Below are positions 44,249 to 55,975 of a stretch of DNA of 64,000 bases, one piece after another. Numbering within the stretch: position 1 is the stretch's first letter; the number at the start of each line of letters is the position of its first letter. A program made the position numbers and the translations under genes. Source of the stretch: Typha latifolia (taxonomy: Eukaryota; Streptophyta; Magnoliopsida; Poales; Typhaceae); contig CM034110.1 in the NCBI GenBank assembly GCA_019914945.1, forward strand, positions 1,679,001-1,743,000. The letters run 5' to 3'. Under the pieces are notes generated by a model. That model had not been told where the DNA came from, ran no database searches, and saw only the letters and a program-made list of their open reading frames with translations.

Positions 44249-46221
44249 ATGACGACAACCAGACCATGGTTGCACGGCGAGAAGATGAAGAAGAGATTCT
44301 CCCAATAAAGGAGGGAGAAACGATTACAGAGACTTCCACCCGTGGAACCGCCCGATCTAATCAGAATACAGAAGAACCTAGCGTTCAAGTTGTGTTGGGG
44401 TCTCTTTCAGAGCAAATGGCCATCAACAACCAAATGATGATGGAGATGATGCGGGAACTACGGGCGACAAGGGAAGCAATGGCGAACAGGAAAGCACCAT
44501 CGACCCCACGACGCGAGTCCACCCCCTTGAACCCACCGCCACTGGTTCAGCCTTTGCAACCACAAGAGCCGCTGCTACCACCACCATATGGGCAGAGGCA
44601 AGCAAGGATGGTTACACCAGGTCCAGTTGCAAGTGAACCCATCTGACGGGTGAACCACTAAGATTCGTGGGCGGGTCAATACGATCCGGAACCATGGCAA
44701 GTTAATCAAAACCGAAGGAGGGATCATCAACCCTTCATTGTGCATCCTCCCCCGGTTAGACAAAGACATGATCCAGAATGAGACAATGGCATCCGTGGAC
44801 AAGTCGTGCGTCTCGAATTCCCCAAGTTCAAAGGTGGCAACCCGATCGATTGGTTGTATAGGGCGGAGCAATTCTTTGCATACCAAGGAACGGCGGAAGA
44901 GTACAAGGTGACGCTTGCGAGCTTCCACCTTGAGGATGCGGCGCTTCATTGGTTTCGAGCAGCCAATGCCACTGAGGCTATCGAAACTTGGGCTGAATTT
45001 TGCGTCGATATCACACGGCGATTTGGAGTATCGGGATATGAAGACTTTGATGCTCTCCTCTCAAAGACGGTGCAAAAGACCACGGTTGTGTCATACCAAG
45101 AAGAATTTGAGAGGATTAGTAGCCGATGTCATCCACCATGGACGGATCAGCAACTTCGCAGCACCTTCATCTCCGGGCTGCGGGTTGACATACAAGCCGA
45201 TGTGAGGGCTTTAAGGCCTAGAACCTTAAAGGAGGCCTTCGAAGATGTGGTGCTTATGGAAGACAAACATAGGGCCATGAAGATACACTTGAAACAGAGT
45301 TGGATGAGCCAAGGAAGCTGCAATCAAGCTCAACCAAACATAGCGGCGGGAAATACTATCGCAGTACCAAGGGTTGCTGCTACAGTGGTACCTCCTCAAG
45401 CACCCTTGAAGCCATCCCAAGATGTGAAGTGTGCACCTAGAGGTTCGGGACGAGCACTCACACCAGCCCAAGTAGAAGAAAGAAGAGCCAAGGGCCTATG
45501 CTTCCGTTGTGATGAGAAGTTTGTACCCGGGCATCGCTGCGCTAAACCAATGGGATCGATGATGCTAATCGATGGATTGGAGGAAGCGGAGGACGAGTTT
45601 GCAGCTGAAGGTGCAGATGTGGCTGGACATCAAGGAGAAGAAGCTGAGGAGCAACTCGTGGAGGACATGATAGCCGAAATCTTCGCCTATTCGGGGACAG
45701 CTGCGCCAAAGACCTTGCGGGTGAACGGGGTAGTCAAGAAAACCACAGTGAGAATCTTGATTGACACCGGGTCCACCCACAACTTCATTGACAAGAGGCT
45801 CCTTAGGACGATTGGGCTCGAGTCGGAACCCACGGAAAGGTTCGATGTGACGATCGGAGATGGCACCACATTGCAAGCATATTTTATTTGTGGAGGTGTG
45901 GAATTGAAGGTGCAAGGCCAAACTTTCACATTGGACCTTTATCCGTTGGCCTTGCGAGGTGCCGACATTGTTTTGGGGACTCAATGGCTTCAAAGCTTGG
46001 GGCCCGTAACATTTGATTTCTCAAACCTCACACTGACATTTCGGAGGAATGGAAGAAGGGTGCTGCTGGATGGAAATCAATCGCGGCAAGGGCTGACATT
46101 GCAACCACTTGTGGGTTTTCCTTGTGTAGGGGACCGAGCTCTACTATTGCAAATGGCTGTTGTTGAACCAGAACATCCACCACCAAGGGAAGTAGCCTCT
46201 GACATGGAAGAGCTGCTGTAG
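44249..46221 (+). pseudogene. P3 gag-protease, nearly intact
   Basis: The gag start ATG is at 44249 (MTTTR). A one-base loss near 44264 relative to M2 shifts the frame, so the next open part starts at 44266. A stop at 44644 (CGA to TGA) is followed by a 471-codon open stretch (44806-46218): Gypsy capsid (WLYRAEQFFAYQG, ALHWFRAA, STFISGLR), knuckle CFRCDEKFVPGHRC (residue about 232), acidic linker, and aspartic protease ILIDTGSTHNFID with intact DTG (about 319). A TAG at 46219 (CAG to TAG) separates it from RT. It has the least decay of any Gypsy frame here. Confidence 0.92.
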
Positions 46222-46833
46222 GAGTTTCAGGATCTCTTCAAGGAACCCCGAGGACTACCGCCGAACCGTCGTCATGACCATCACATCCAAATCATTCCAG
46301 GGGCTGAACCTGCAAATGTCCGACCTTATCGGTACCCGCATGTCCAGAAGGAAGAGATCAGTAAATTGGTGGAGGAAATGCTCGAGCAAGGGATTATTCA
46401 ACCGAGTAGAAGTGCCTACTCATCGCCGGTGCTGCTGGTTCGGAAGAAAGACCGGAGTTGGCGGTTTTGCGTCGACTACCGAGCCTTGAATGCAATTACT
46501 GTCAAGGACCGGTATCGAATACCGATGATCGAGGAGTTGCTGGATGAGCTCACAGGGTCGGCCTACTTCAGCAAACTTGACTTAAGAGCGGGATACCATC
46601 AAATCCGAGTCGATCTTGAAGATGTACACAAAACGGCGTTCTGAACTCACGATGGCCACTTTGAGTTTCGAGTCATGCCGTTTGGGCTCACCAATGCACC
46701 GGCCACCTTCCAAGGGCTGATGAATGACCTCTTCCGCCCACTCTTGCGTCGGTATGTGCTCGTCTTCTTTGACGATATTCTAGTATACAGCAGGAATTGG
46801 AGTGACCACTTGCGGCACGTGCGGGAGGTATTA
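46222..46833 (+). pseudogene. P3 reverse transcriptase, truncated
   Basis: Continues the fused gag-pol frame: [55 protein letters not shown]; a TGA at 46642 (from CGA), then [18 protein letters not shown] and catalytic [11 protein letters not shown]. It is cut off after HVREVL at 46833, where the second copy of the flanking repeat starts. RNase H, integrase and 3' LTR are absent. Confidence 0.92.
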
Positions 46834-47794
46834 AATTTTGTTACTTGATCCATTCTTAATATCTCATCACTGCTTTACTTAGAAGATGGGAAAACTCTAG
46901 ACTTATCTAATAGCAAAATCCTAAACTTAGCAGCGTTTCAGTCGCAAAATATTAAGTTTTAGAGTATGGTCTATCTCAATAAATAAGATTTGAAAGAAGG
47001 TAAGCTTAGTTTAAACTCTACTCATATACGAAATATTGTTAAAATAGGAATAGCAATTTCTATCTATTATTATCAAAATAAGCTACGGTGAGTATTTTTT
47101 TTTAATTTAGGTATGCAACTATTTATTCTAGAATACAAATATTATTTATTAAAATTATATTTTATATCACAAATTAATTTAATTACTAAATTATTTTAAT
47201 TTGACTATAATTTCTGTTGAATATCTTTTATCATAATTTATTACGACTTTCTTAATAATCTTATCAATATCTTATCAGTATTCATTATTTTTCTCTCTCA
47301 CAGACATATATAATATATATATAAATAATAATAATAATAATAATAATAATATTAAATATTATTTTAATAGTAACATTCATAAAATTAAGCATGTATTAGA
47401 AAAATTGCTGAATAATATAATATTTAGCTGGGCATAATAAAAATATAATTTTTGTTTCAAACTAAATAAATAAAGTTCAACTTATAAATGTCAATAATGC
47501 AATATTGCATGAAAATACATTTTAAAAGTATTATTGTTTGAATATTATTTTCGAATAATTATTATACTTAAATATAAATATAAAATTTGAAAATTCTTAA
47601 TAATATAACATTTAATTTGATATAATATATATCATATTATTAAAATATTTTTTATATGTACTAATAACATTAAATGTATAATATTAATAAGTCAATGTAT
47701 TATCTAATTAAATAAATATTCAACGATAAAATAATATACTTATATTAAACTATGGATTAATCTAATCAAGTCTTTCTTTCAATAAATAATAAAA
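46834..47794. repeat. Direct repeat flanking P3, right copy
   Basis: The second copy of 42242-43212, starting at an AATTTTG shared with the truncated RT (possible microhomology) and ending AATAATAAAA before unique DNA. The (AAT)n tract here is shorter (about 47326-47350). Confidence 0.9.
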
Positions 47795-48064
47795 TTAGAA
47801 ATTTAGGGAAAAATTAAATATATGAAGGCGTAAACATTTATAATAAATAATCTCATGTTTTAAGATAAAATAAAAATATATCTTCCATGTAGAAATTTTT
47901 ATTATTATTATTGAATATAATATTTGTTATATATTCTGATGAAATATAAAGCTACTTAGTGCCTGCCTTAGCATTACGCTATAACATTGTATATCTAGCG
48001 CAGCACCCTTGCATTGCATAGTTAGATTTTCATCCTAACTTTACATACATAGAGTATAGTGATA
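47795..48064. other. AT-rich unassigned DNA
   Basis: No coding frame, repeat or known motif recognised on either strand. It is probably the original continuation of the locus before P3 inserted. Confidence 0.4.
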
Positions 48065-48375
48065 TAATTTTTATCAATCCAGTCAATCTACTTTATATCA
48101 AATTAAAGAGTATTTTAGTTATTTTTCTTTCTCTACTTTTACTTTATATCTCATCAAAGATACGTGTTACACAAGAATAGTTAATGTGAACGAGGCCAAG
48201 TTGGGATTTCTTTTAGAAATAAATATTTCTATGTACACTAGTATTTTAGAATAAATGTGTAACAATTACCTTTAATGCAATATAAAGTGAAGAAAAATAT
48301 GAGAATTTTTTTATAAGTTATGCTAAATACTCTTAATTTAATATAAAGTAGATTGATACAATATATATAAAGAAT
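48065..48375. mobile_element. Foldback MITE-like element
   Basis: An imperfect inverted repeat: CAATCTACTTTATAT...TAAAGAGTATTTTAG near 48086-48121 matches in reverse CTAAATACTCTTAATTTAAT...GTAGATTG near 48324-48357, with further pairing toward the centre (TTTACTTTATAT / ATATAAAGTGAA). The arms are roughly 75-90 bp. No transposase is encoded. Edges and target duplication could not be fixed by eye. Confidence 0.6.
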
Positions 48376-48604
48376 AAATTGATAATTGAATTATTGTGTA
48401 GTATAAAATATATTTTAACGAATAATATTTGTATTTTTTAATTGGGGTATTATGTTATTTAACGATTATTTTAAAATAAGGGATTCTATCCCAGAATTAA
48501 AAGAAAGTATTCATGAAATAAATGAAGGGATAAGGCTACCCATGACCCCACTAACATTGAGAAAAATCCCATATATATAATGATTTTGTTCATGATTTAT
48601 TCAT
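48376..48604. other. AT-rich unassigned DNA
   Basis: No feature recognised. Confidence 0.35.
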
Positions 48605-49060
48605 TTTTCATCATTGCAAGAAATTCAGACTATACTAACGATCAAAAAATGCTACTAAAAGTAGTCAAAATGACACTATAGATCAACATCAGCATTTTAT
48701 TAAAAGCCGATTAAAGTTGTATTGGGGTTGGGTAATGCTAACATTTTTATTATATTCAACGGCATATAATATATGTCGATGAAAGTTATACACATCAGTA
48801 TTTATCCAAATTTAGCAGCATTTCTAACTGCTAGTGAAAGGTTTTTATCGATAAATGCCTTAACACTCAGTGGCATTTTAATAATTGCTGATAAAATGTA
48901 TAGTGACACTTTATAAATGTTGATGTAGATGTAATTTGTAGCGTTTGGTTAAACATAGATAAAAAACCAATAATTAGTGACATGTTTTTAAATGCCGATA
49001 AATCTTTAGTGGAAATTACAAAAATCTTTGGCTTTGCAAGTTTTAAGTAAATATGCAAAT
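48605..49060. mobile_element. CACTA-like terminal region
   Basis: CATTGCAAGAAATTCAG at 48614 resembles the CACTACAAGAAA terminus of plant CACTA (En/Spm) transposons. It is followed by many diverged direct and inverted copies of a short motif around GTGGCATTTTAATAATTGCTGATAAA and GTGACATGTTTTTAAATGCCGATAAA. This is the typical subterminal repeat array to which a transposase binds. No transposase gene follows; the sequence switches to a Copia LTR piece at about 49075. Confidence 0.6.
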
Positions 49061-49074
49061 AATACCAAAGAGTT

Positions 49075-49445
49075 AAAGATTAACGCCAAGATTTTTACGT
49101 AGAGAAACCCAAATGAAAAAAAAACCACGGATCCAAACTTGGATTAAAACTAATTAGTAAACTTATAGTAGTTACAAAACTGACTTACAAAACAACCCGT
49201 TGATCCCCACGACTTTGTTTTCCTCAATCTTGATTGCTAGAGCCCCCCCTGATTCACCACTTCCCGTAATTGATTTCTAATCTAAGTAACCTTCAAGATT
49301 GATCCTTCGTATAAATAACTATCAAGATGAAAGCTTGATGCGTTGTAGAAGAGACGGGCCTTATTAGTAGAAAAACGTTGTAACCTCAAGAACTCCTTAT
49401 CAAAAGCAATCACCAATCTTCTAAAGTTAGGGCATCCCAACCCGT
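49075..49445 (-). mobile_element. Copia LTR fragment
   Basis: Matches the internal part of the Copia LTRs read on the minus strand (compare 20600-20965): AGATTTTTACGTAGAGAAACCC, CCACGGATCCAAACTTGG, then up to AGGGCATCCCAA. It lacks the palindrome array and both LTR ends and is strongly diverged. Confidence 0.78.
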
Positions 49446-49975
49446 AGAAAGATTGGAAGAAGGGAGAGGAGTGGGCCACCCCTAAGAGATTAGGGTGAGT
49501 GGCCGGTTGAGGGGGGGGTTAGAAGCGACGTTGCCAGGGAATGAGAGAACGAGAGAGAAAAAGACGAAGGAGACAAGGGCAAAACTCAATTCATTCAATA
49601 ATGATTCTATGGTTGCCATCCACAAGTTTAGAGGCTAACCAAATAATTTAAAAATAATAATTATTAACCCTAAAACAATAGAATTTTGTCAATCACATTC
49701 GAATGCGCCCGATCACATTCGAACACACATTTTGCATTCTCTGTATGTACAAACGTGATGCAAGCATTCGCAAGCACGTTCGAAGGCACATTTTGTACTC
49801 TTTGTATTTGTGAACCTGATGCAGGCGTTCGCGAGCGCATTCGAACGCACTCCACCCACGTTTGAACGAGACATATATAAAACTAATTTTTCTATGAATT
49901 AAATACTAAAACAAGAATAAAAGACACAAGTGTATCCATGCTCAAGACAACATCGGTAAAGCCCGAATCGTTTCA
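49446..49975 (-). mobile_element. M2 3' LTR, truncated
   Basis: Minus-strand LTR starting TGAAACGATTCGGG at 49975 with a palindrome cluster (49690-49870) and a leader region, ending abruptly at about 49446 against the Copia LTR piece. It matches 60250-60814, the 5' LTR of the same element. Confidence 0.82.
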
Positions 49976-50654
49976 ATCCACCACATTTCCGCAACTTTGT
50001 CCTCAAGGTGTGAAATTGGGGAAGCGATCCATGATATCTGACTCTAACTCCCAAGTAGACTCGTCAATGGGCTTGCCTAGCCACTAGATCAACACTTCTA
50101 TCTCCAACCTGGATCCATGGCGTCTTCTCCTACGGCCTAAGACTCAGACCAGTTCAGCTGGGTTATCTTCCACCATTGGTTCGGGCAAGGCCGAACCCAC
50201 CACATGGGTAGGCCCGATCTGGGCCTTCAATGCCGATACATGGAAAACCGGATGGATATGTATTCCCTCTAGTATGTCCAATCAGTAAGCTACTGGTCCG
50301 ATTCGTTGTAACACTCGATATGGCCCGTAGTACTTGTGACCTAGCTTCTGGTTCAAAATCGACCTCAATGTGGATTGCCGATATGGTTGAGCTAGAACGA
50401 ACGCTAATTGATCCACCTCAAATTCTCGCTCATGCCGTCCTTTGTCATGAGTCTGCTTCATGTAGTTTTGGGCTGATGCTAGGTGAATTTTAAGCCGTCT
50501 CAAGGTTTCATCTTGATCCGCAAGTTTCCAGTCGAGCTCGATCTAATTCGCCACTGTGACTCTATCATAGGCATGCAAGACAAGAGGAGAGCGCTCATAA
50601 ACCACTTCAAATGGGGTCATGTTGATCCTAGAGTGATGAGCTGTATTGTATGAC
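49976..50654 (-). pseudogene. M2 integrase C-terminus and chromodomain
   Basis: Minus strand: NMTPFEVVYERSPLVLHAYD (about 50560-50630), KQTHDKGRHEREFEVDQLAF, NQKLGHKYYGPYRVLQRIGPVAY and, at the end, a chromodomain GKPIDESTWELESDIMDRFPNFTP with a stop at about 50013. It is interrupted at 50654 by P4 and continues at 57206. Confidence 0.85.
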
Positions 50655-51507
50655 TCATACACTTAGATAGAATCTTTTCTTATTGCATTAGGTGTTTAAT
50701 TTCATTAAAATAAAATTCATGTAGGTTGCGATCGAACGCAAGAGGGGTCGCATTCGAACGCCCTTGCGAACACCTACATTAGGTTCACAAATACAGAGAA
50801 CGCATATTGTGCATTAGAATGTGGTCGGGCGAGTTTGAACGCCCGCTTTCGAACGCCTGCATCGCGTTTGCACTTATAGAGAACGTATTTTGGTGCGTTC
50901 GAACGCGATCGATGGGAATCCTCTAGAATTAGGGTGTCATATTATTTTAGGACTTGTTGGCTAGCCTCTATATATGTGTGGATGGCAGCCAAATTCATTA
51001 TGGAATTGGATTATTGATTTCTCGCCTCTTTATCTTCTCTCTAAACTTCTCTCTCGTCCCTTTTCACTATCCTTCCACCTCTACCGTTGGCAATGTTTCC
51101 CCTAACTTCTAATCTTCCTCGACTGTCAAGCCACCCCTCTTCTTTAGGATCTTGACCACTTCGTCTACATCCTTTAACCACTTCTACAATCCACCTTTAT
51201 CTCCATGCCCATCCATAACCCTAACATCCACTCCACCCGTCAACACCACCATCACCCACATTATTCTGTATTTTTGACCATGCTACAGTTCTAATCTGCG
51301 AAGGGACTAAATACGAAAGTTGTAGATCACGAAGTTACAAATCTAACTCAATTGGTTTCGTAATTTTTTTACTACGGAAAAATATTTTCCGAATATTTTC
51401 CCATAGTCATGCAGATTGATTCCTTTAATATATTCAGATCTTGAAAGAATCGTTGCGTAATCTATCTTTGGTATCGGAACTTATCAATTTGGTATTAGAG
51501 CTTATCA
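50655..51507 (+). mobile_element. P4 5' LTR
   Basis: 853 bp with a palindrome cluster (50725-50910), TATA-like CTCTATATATGTG near 50966 and a CT-rich leader. The end reads GGTATTAGAGCTTATCA, again with a PBS-like copy inside the LTR. Confidence 0.9.
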
Positions 51508-51509
51508 AG

Positions 51510-51524
51510 TGGTATCAGAGCAGG
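51510..51524 (+). promoter_or_regulatory. P4 primer-binding site
   Basis: TGGTATCAGAGCAGG starts two bases after the LTR end TTATCA; complementary to initiator tRNA-Met. Confidence 0.92.
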
Positions 51525-51544
51525 TGAACCTCAGACCTCCATTA

Positions 51545-53034
51545 ATGGTTGAAACAAGGAAGATGACATCAACAAGGAGACCTATGGAGAGCACACCGAC
51601 AAGGGAGGACTCAATTCACGATGATCCTAACCGTAAGGTCGATTCCTTTGGAGCGACCACGGTAGGACCAAGTCAACCAACGTCCATGAGTGCGAATATG
51701 GATGAAATTAGGGGCATGTTCCATACATTGATGCATAGAGTTGACATAATTCAAAAGGATCATAATGATTTCAAGGAATATGTCAAGAACAGATTTGATT
51801 CGTTATCTCCTCGACGGCGATCAGAATTTCAAGAAGGACCAGCGATGGGATCTCATCGAACTGATACCCCATAGGTCCAGGTGCGTCATGCGAGTGTCAA
51901 TGGTCCCCTCTTACCTATGCCCACATATCATTCCCCACCTCCGTTGCAAAACCCAAGACTGGCAGAGGTGGAACTTAAGAGGCATGCGGCACCGGTGCGC
52001 TTTATCGATGAGGAGGATTGGCACTATAAGGATGAGTTTGATCCCTATGGAGATGGTGATGGACGTGCTCGAGAATTTAGAGAAGTTGATCAACTTGCAT
52101 AAAGGTTTAAACCAGAACAATGATATTTCGCGAACCCAACAATGCTATTCGGGGGAGAACCACACGCTTAGACTTTCCAAAATTCCAAGGCGGTGATCCA
52201 ATGGAATGGGTGTTTTAAGTTGAACAATATTTTGATTGTCAAGGTACAACGGAAGATGCAAAATTCCAGATGGCAAGCTTTCAACTCCAAGGAACAGCAT
52301 TGCATTGGTATAGATCGATTCTTCGTGGTGGTGGATTTACTAGATGGGCTAATTTTTGTAGGAGGATTACACGCAGATTTGGGACTGCGGCATATGAAGA
52401 TTTTGCTACCACATTAAGCAAGATGGTTCAAAGGACGACCGTATTGGAGTACCAAGTTGAGTTTGAGAGAGTTAGTAGTCGTTGTGAGCCACCTTGGCCT
52501 GAACGGACATTGATGAGTACATTTATTTCAGGGCTGCGGGATGAGAAACAAGCGGATGTTCGTGCTCTATGTCCTACTACTCTTGAGGAGGCTTTTGAGA
52601 AGGCTGTGAGGATGGGACAAAAGCATAGGGCTCTAAAGATGGCAGCGAAAATAAATTGGGGCAACCGAGATAGGCGGTTTGCACCTAGAACACCAATTGG
52701 AAATTCTACGGTTTTAAAACAGCGGCTGCAAGTACTAGACCAAGACCACATTTTAGACCATTTTCTAATGTTAGAGGAGGCACAAGAACCCCCGTTCAAA
52801 CTCTCACACCTGCCTAGGTAGAGGAGCGAAGAGCGAAGAGCGAAAAGTGAAGAGCGAAGGGTCTTTGCTTTCGATGTGATGAGCATTTCACCCCCGGTCA
52901 TCGGTGTTTTAAATCGATCAGGAGTGTGATGCTTATCGATGATATTAAGGAGGATGATGAGGTTGTTGATGATGGAGAGTGTCAAGAGGAAGTCCATGAG
53001 GAGGCCGTTGAGGAGGACGTGGAGGAAGATATCT
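51545..53034 (+). pseudogene. P4 gag
   Basis: The start ATG at 51545 (MVETRKMTST) is open to 51871, then frameshifted. The capsid resumes in a 183-codon stretch (52270-52818): ASFQLQGTALHWYRSILRGG, LSKMVQRTTVLEYQVEFERV, STFISGLRDEKQADVRAL. The knuckle (about 52850-52915, CFRCDEHFTPGHRC when the frame is followed) is preceded by a local expansion of a GAAGAGC unit (52822-52857). An acidic tail (DDEVVDDGECQEE) leads to protease. Confidence 0.85.
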
Positions 53035-53450
53035 AAGCTGAAATATCGATGCATGCATATTCGGGTACTTCCGTGGCGAGAACATTACGAGTAGACGGAC
53101 TCGTTAGAAAGCATTTGGTGCACATCCTCAGTGATTAGGGGAGTACACACAACTTTCTAGATGAGAGATTAATAAGGAGATTGGATTTGGATGCCGAACT
53201 GACCACGGGATTTGACGTTCCTATTGGAGACGGCACAAAGCTTAGGGCGGAGAGCTTGTGTCGCCGGGTCGATATACGAGTGCAAGGACACAACATCATT
53301 GTGGACTTGTATCTGTTGGCGCGGTAAAGAGCGGACATTGTCCTTGGTGCTCAGTGGTTACAGAGTTTGGGACCCGTCACATTTGATTTCCGAAGCATGT
53401 AGATGAAATATAAATAAGGAAACAAAGATGCGCGGCTTGATGGTTTTTGG
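53035..53450 (+). pseudogene. P4 protease
   Basis: Reads YSGTSVARTLRVDGLV, then a stop (TAG) exactly where the catalytic Asp should be (D-*-GSTHNFLDERLI), FDVPIGDGTKL, and ADIVLGAQWLQSLGPVTFDF. Further stops follow at about 53326 and 53400. Pepsin-like retroviral protease fold by motif order; catalytically dead. Confidence 0.85.
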
Positions 53451-53579
53451 CCTTCGCCGATTCTTGTGATGCAGCCTATGATGGGGCTGCCTTGTGTGTA
53501 TGATTTAGCCTATCTTCTTCAGTTAGGACCAGCAGGAGATGAGCCTCAAACGAGTTCAGGTACTACCATTGAATTGTCT

Positions 53580-54310
53580 AATTTATTAGATAATTTTTCT
53601 GGATTGTTTGAGGAGCTATAGGAGTTGCCACCGAGGAGAGCGGCGGACCATCGCATAGAAATTATACTCGGAGCTGCACTAGCAAACGTGAGGCCATATT
53701 GGTATCCACATGTGCAAAAAGAAGTTATCTCAAAGATGGTTGCCAAGATGTTGGAGCAAGACCTCATTCAACTAAGTCATAGCTCATACTCATCCATCAT
53801 GCTATCGGTGCGAAAAAAGGACGGAACATGGCATTTTTGTGTCGACTATCGGGCACTAAACACTATTAGCGTCAAGGACCGGTATCTCATTCCCATTATC
53901 GAGGAGTTGCTGGATGAGCTTGCAGGGGCGACTATATTTAGTTAGCTTGAATTGAGGGTCGGGTATCATCAAATTAGAGTTCACCCGTCGGATGTCCATA
54001 AAACTACATTTTGGACTCCTGACGGGCATTACGAGTTCCGGATGATGCCTTTTGATCTCACCAATGCTCCAGCTACCTTTTAAGGCCTCATGAATGATAT
54101 ATTTCGGCCTCTCTTGCAAAGGTATATCTTGGTATTTTTGACGATATTTTGGTGTATAGCAGGACTGAATTGGAGCATTGGCGACATTTAGAGAATGTGC
54201 TGAATTTGTTGAAGCAAAACCAATTAAAGATCAAGAAGTACAAGTGCCTATAGGGAGTACCACAAGTAGAGTATTTAGGCTACATCATTTTAGCGGATGG
54301 TGTAGTAGGG
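53580..54310 (+). pseudogene. P4 reverse transcriptase
   Basis: ELPPRRAADHRIEIILGAALANVRP is followed by SIMLSVRKKDGTWHFCVDYR and [17 protein letters not shown] (53625-53945 open). A stop replaces Lys in FSKLD (IFS*LEL). Then [28 protein letters not shown] and a catalytic segment with one base lost in [10 protein letters not shown] (about 54130). It ends with YLGYIILADG. Confidence 0.88.
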
Positions 54311-54991
54311 GATCCTCAAAATGTGACCGCTTGGCCTATTCCTACTACTACCATAGAATTGAGAGGATTTTTAGGGTTGACTGAATATTTTCGACGCTTC
54401 ATCACCGGATATGGTAAGATTGCTGATCCTCTCACTTTTTTGTTGAACAATGACTCTTTTAGATGGACAGATGAAGCCACTTCAGCCTTTGAAAAACTGA
54501 AAACAGCAATGACGACGGCACCCGACTTCACCGAAGAGTTCATTGTGGAATGTGATACATCAGGTGTTAGCATAGGAGCTGTACCAATGCAAGGAGGGCA
54601 TCCCATAGCCTTTCTTAGTAAGGCTTTGTCACCAAAATCTCAGCAATTATTGATTTATGAGAGAGAGATGTTGGCAATTCTGCATGCGGTGACAAAGTGG
54701 AGACTTTATTTGATTGGTAGACGATTCATTATCCGAACTGATCAAAGGAGCCTTCCATACTTTATGGGACAGCGCATACACACTCTGGCACAGCAGGGAT
54801 GGGTCACAAAATTGTTGGGATATGATTATGAAATCCAATACAAGAAGGGAACTAAAAATAGAGCGGAGGATGCACTATTACGCCAACCCGATACCGTCGA
54901 ACTTGCAGCCTATTCATCTCCTACCTTTCCCTTCCTTGACGAGCTAATGTATGCATGTACATCTGACCTAGATATTTTAAGATTGTTGTAG
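54311..54991 (+). pseudogene. P4 RNase H
   Basis: A 222-codon open stretch (54323-54988): connection ELRGFLGLTEYFRRFI, then RNase H with FIVECDTSGVSIGAVPMQ (first catalytic Asp), PIAFLSKALSPKSQQLLIYEREMLAIL (Glu) and FIIRTDQRSL (Asp), YEIQYKKGTKNRAEDALLR. All acidic residues of the RNase H site appear present. Confidence 0.9.
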
Positions 54992-55975
54992 GAGGTGATG
55001 GATGATTCGTAGCGTCATCTAGAGTTGGAAATATAGGTAGGTTGCTACTGGACCGCGGATGCATTCAAGTGCCCGCAAATGATGGATTGCGATAGAAATT
55101 GTTGGAGCACTTCCACCATACTCCAGAGGCTGGTCAAGACGGTGTCTTGACGACATATAAGAGGATATCTCAGAGTTGCACATGGCCAGGAATGAGGCGG
55201 GATGTGATGAGTTTTGTCCGTGCTTGTGAAGTCTGTCAAAGGGCTAAAGCAACCACATTGAAACCGGCCAGATTACTTTAGCCTTTACCTATACTAGACC
55301 ATATTTGGGAAGACATTTCTATGGATTTCATAGAGGGTCTTTTGCTGGTATGTGGTTATTCTATTATCTTTGTGGTGGTTGACAGATTGAGCAAGTATGC
55401 ACACTTTTCGACATTTTCTCATCAGTTTTCAGCCAAGTCGGTGGCTGAAATTTTTGTTAGAGATGTTGCTCGGTTACATGGCATGGCACGCACGATTGTC
55501 TCGGATCGTGATCGTGTATTTATGTGTGACTTTTGGACTGAGTTTTTCAGATTACAGGAGACTCGATTGAACTTCAGTTCGGCCTACCATCCGCAGACGG
55601 ACGACCAAACTGAGGTGGTCAATCGAGGCATTGAGCAGTACTTGAGGTACTTTGTTCGAGAGATGTTGAGACGATGGTTGGAGTTCTTACCGTGGGTGGA
55701 GTGGTCTTATAACACCGCCTACCATAGCAGCATTGGCATGACTCTATTTAAGGTAGTGTATGGACGCACGGCTCCGACGTTATGTGCTTATGATCCAGTG
55801 GCATCTGCAAATCGTACGGAGGTGGACTTAGCTTTGATGGATAGAGACGCCATATTGAGGAGGTTGTGTGCTCAACTTAAACTTGCTCAAAACCGCATGA
55901 AGCAAGTTTATGATCGTAGCCAAAGAGAGCAGGAGTTCAACATCGGCAGTTGGGTGTTTGTGAGGGTGTAGCTGT
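54992..55975 (+). pseudogene. P4 integrase
   Basis: The zinc region HFHHTPEAGQDG...CEVCQRAK (55099-55281) has Gln where the second His is normally found. The core (55321-55968, 216 codons) shows SMDFIEGLLLV (Asp), VVVDRLSKYAHF, VSDRDRVFMCDFW (Asp), SSAYHPQTDDQTEVVNR (Glu) and EFLPWVEWSYNTAYHSSIGMT. The end passes to the chromodomain region after a TAG at 55969. Confidence 0.9.

Noticed and set aside
42242..47794. The two ~965-bp direct repeats as LTRs of one element
   Set aside because: No TG...CA ends, PBS or polypurine tract at their edges; the enclosed Gypsy has its own LTR and PBS at 43213-44223.
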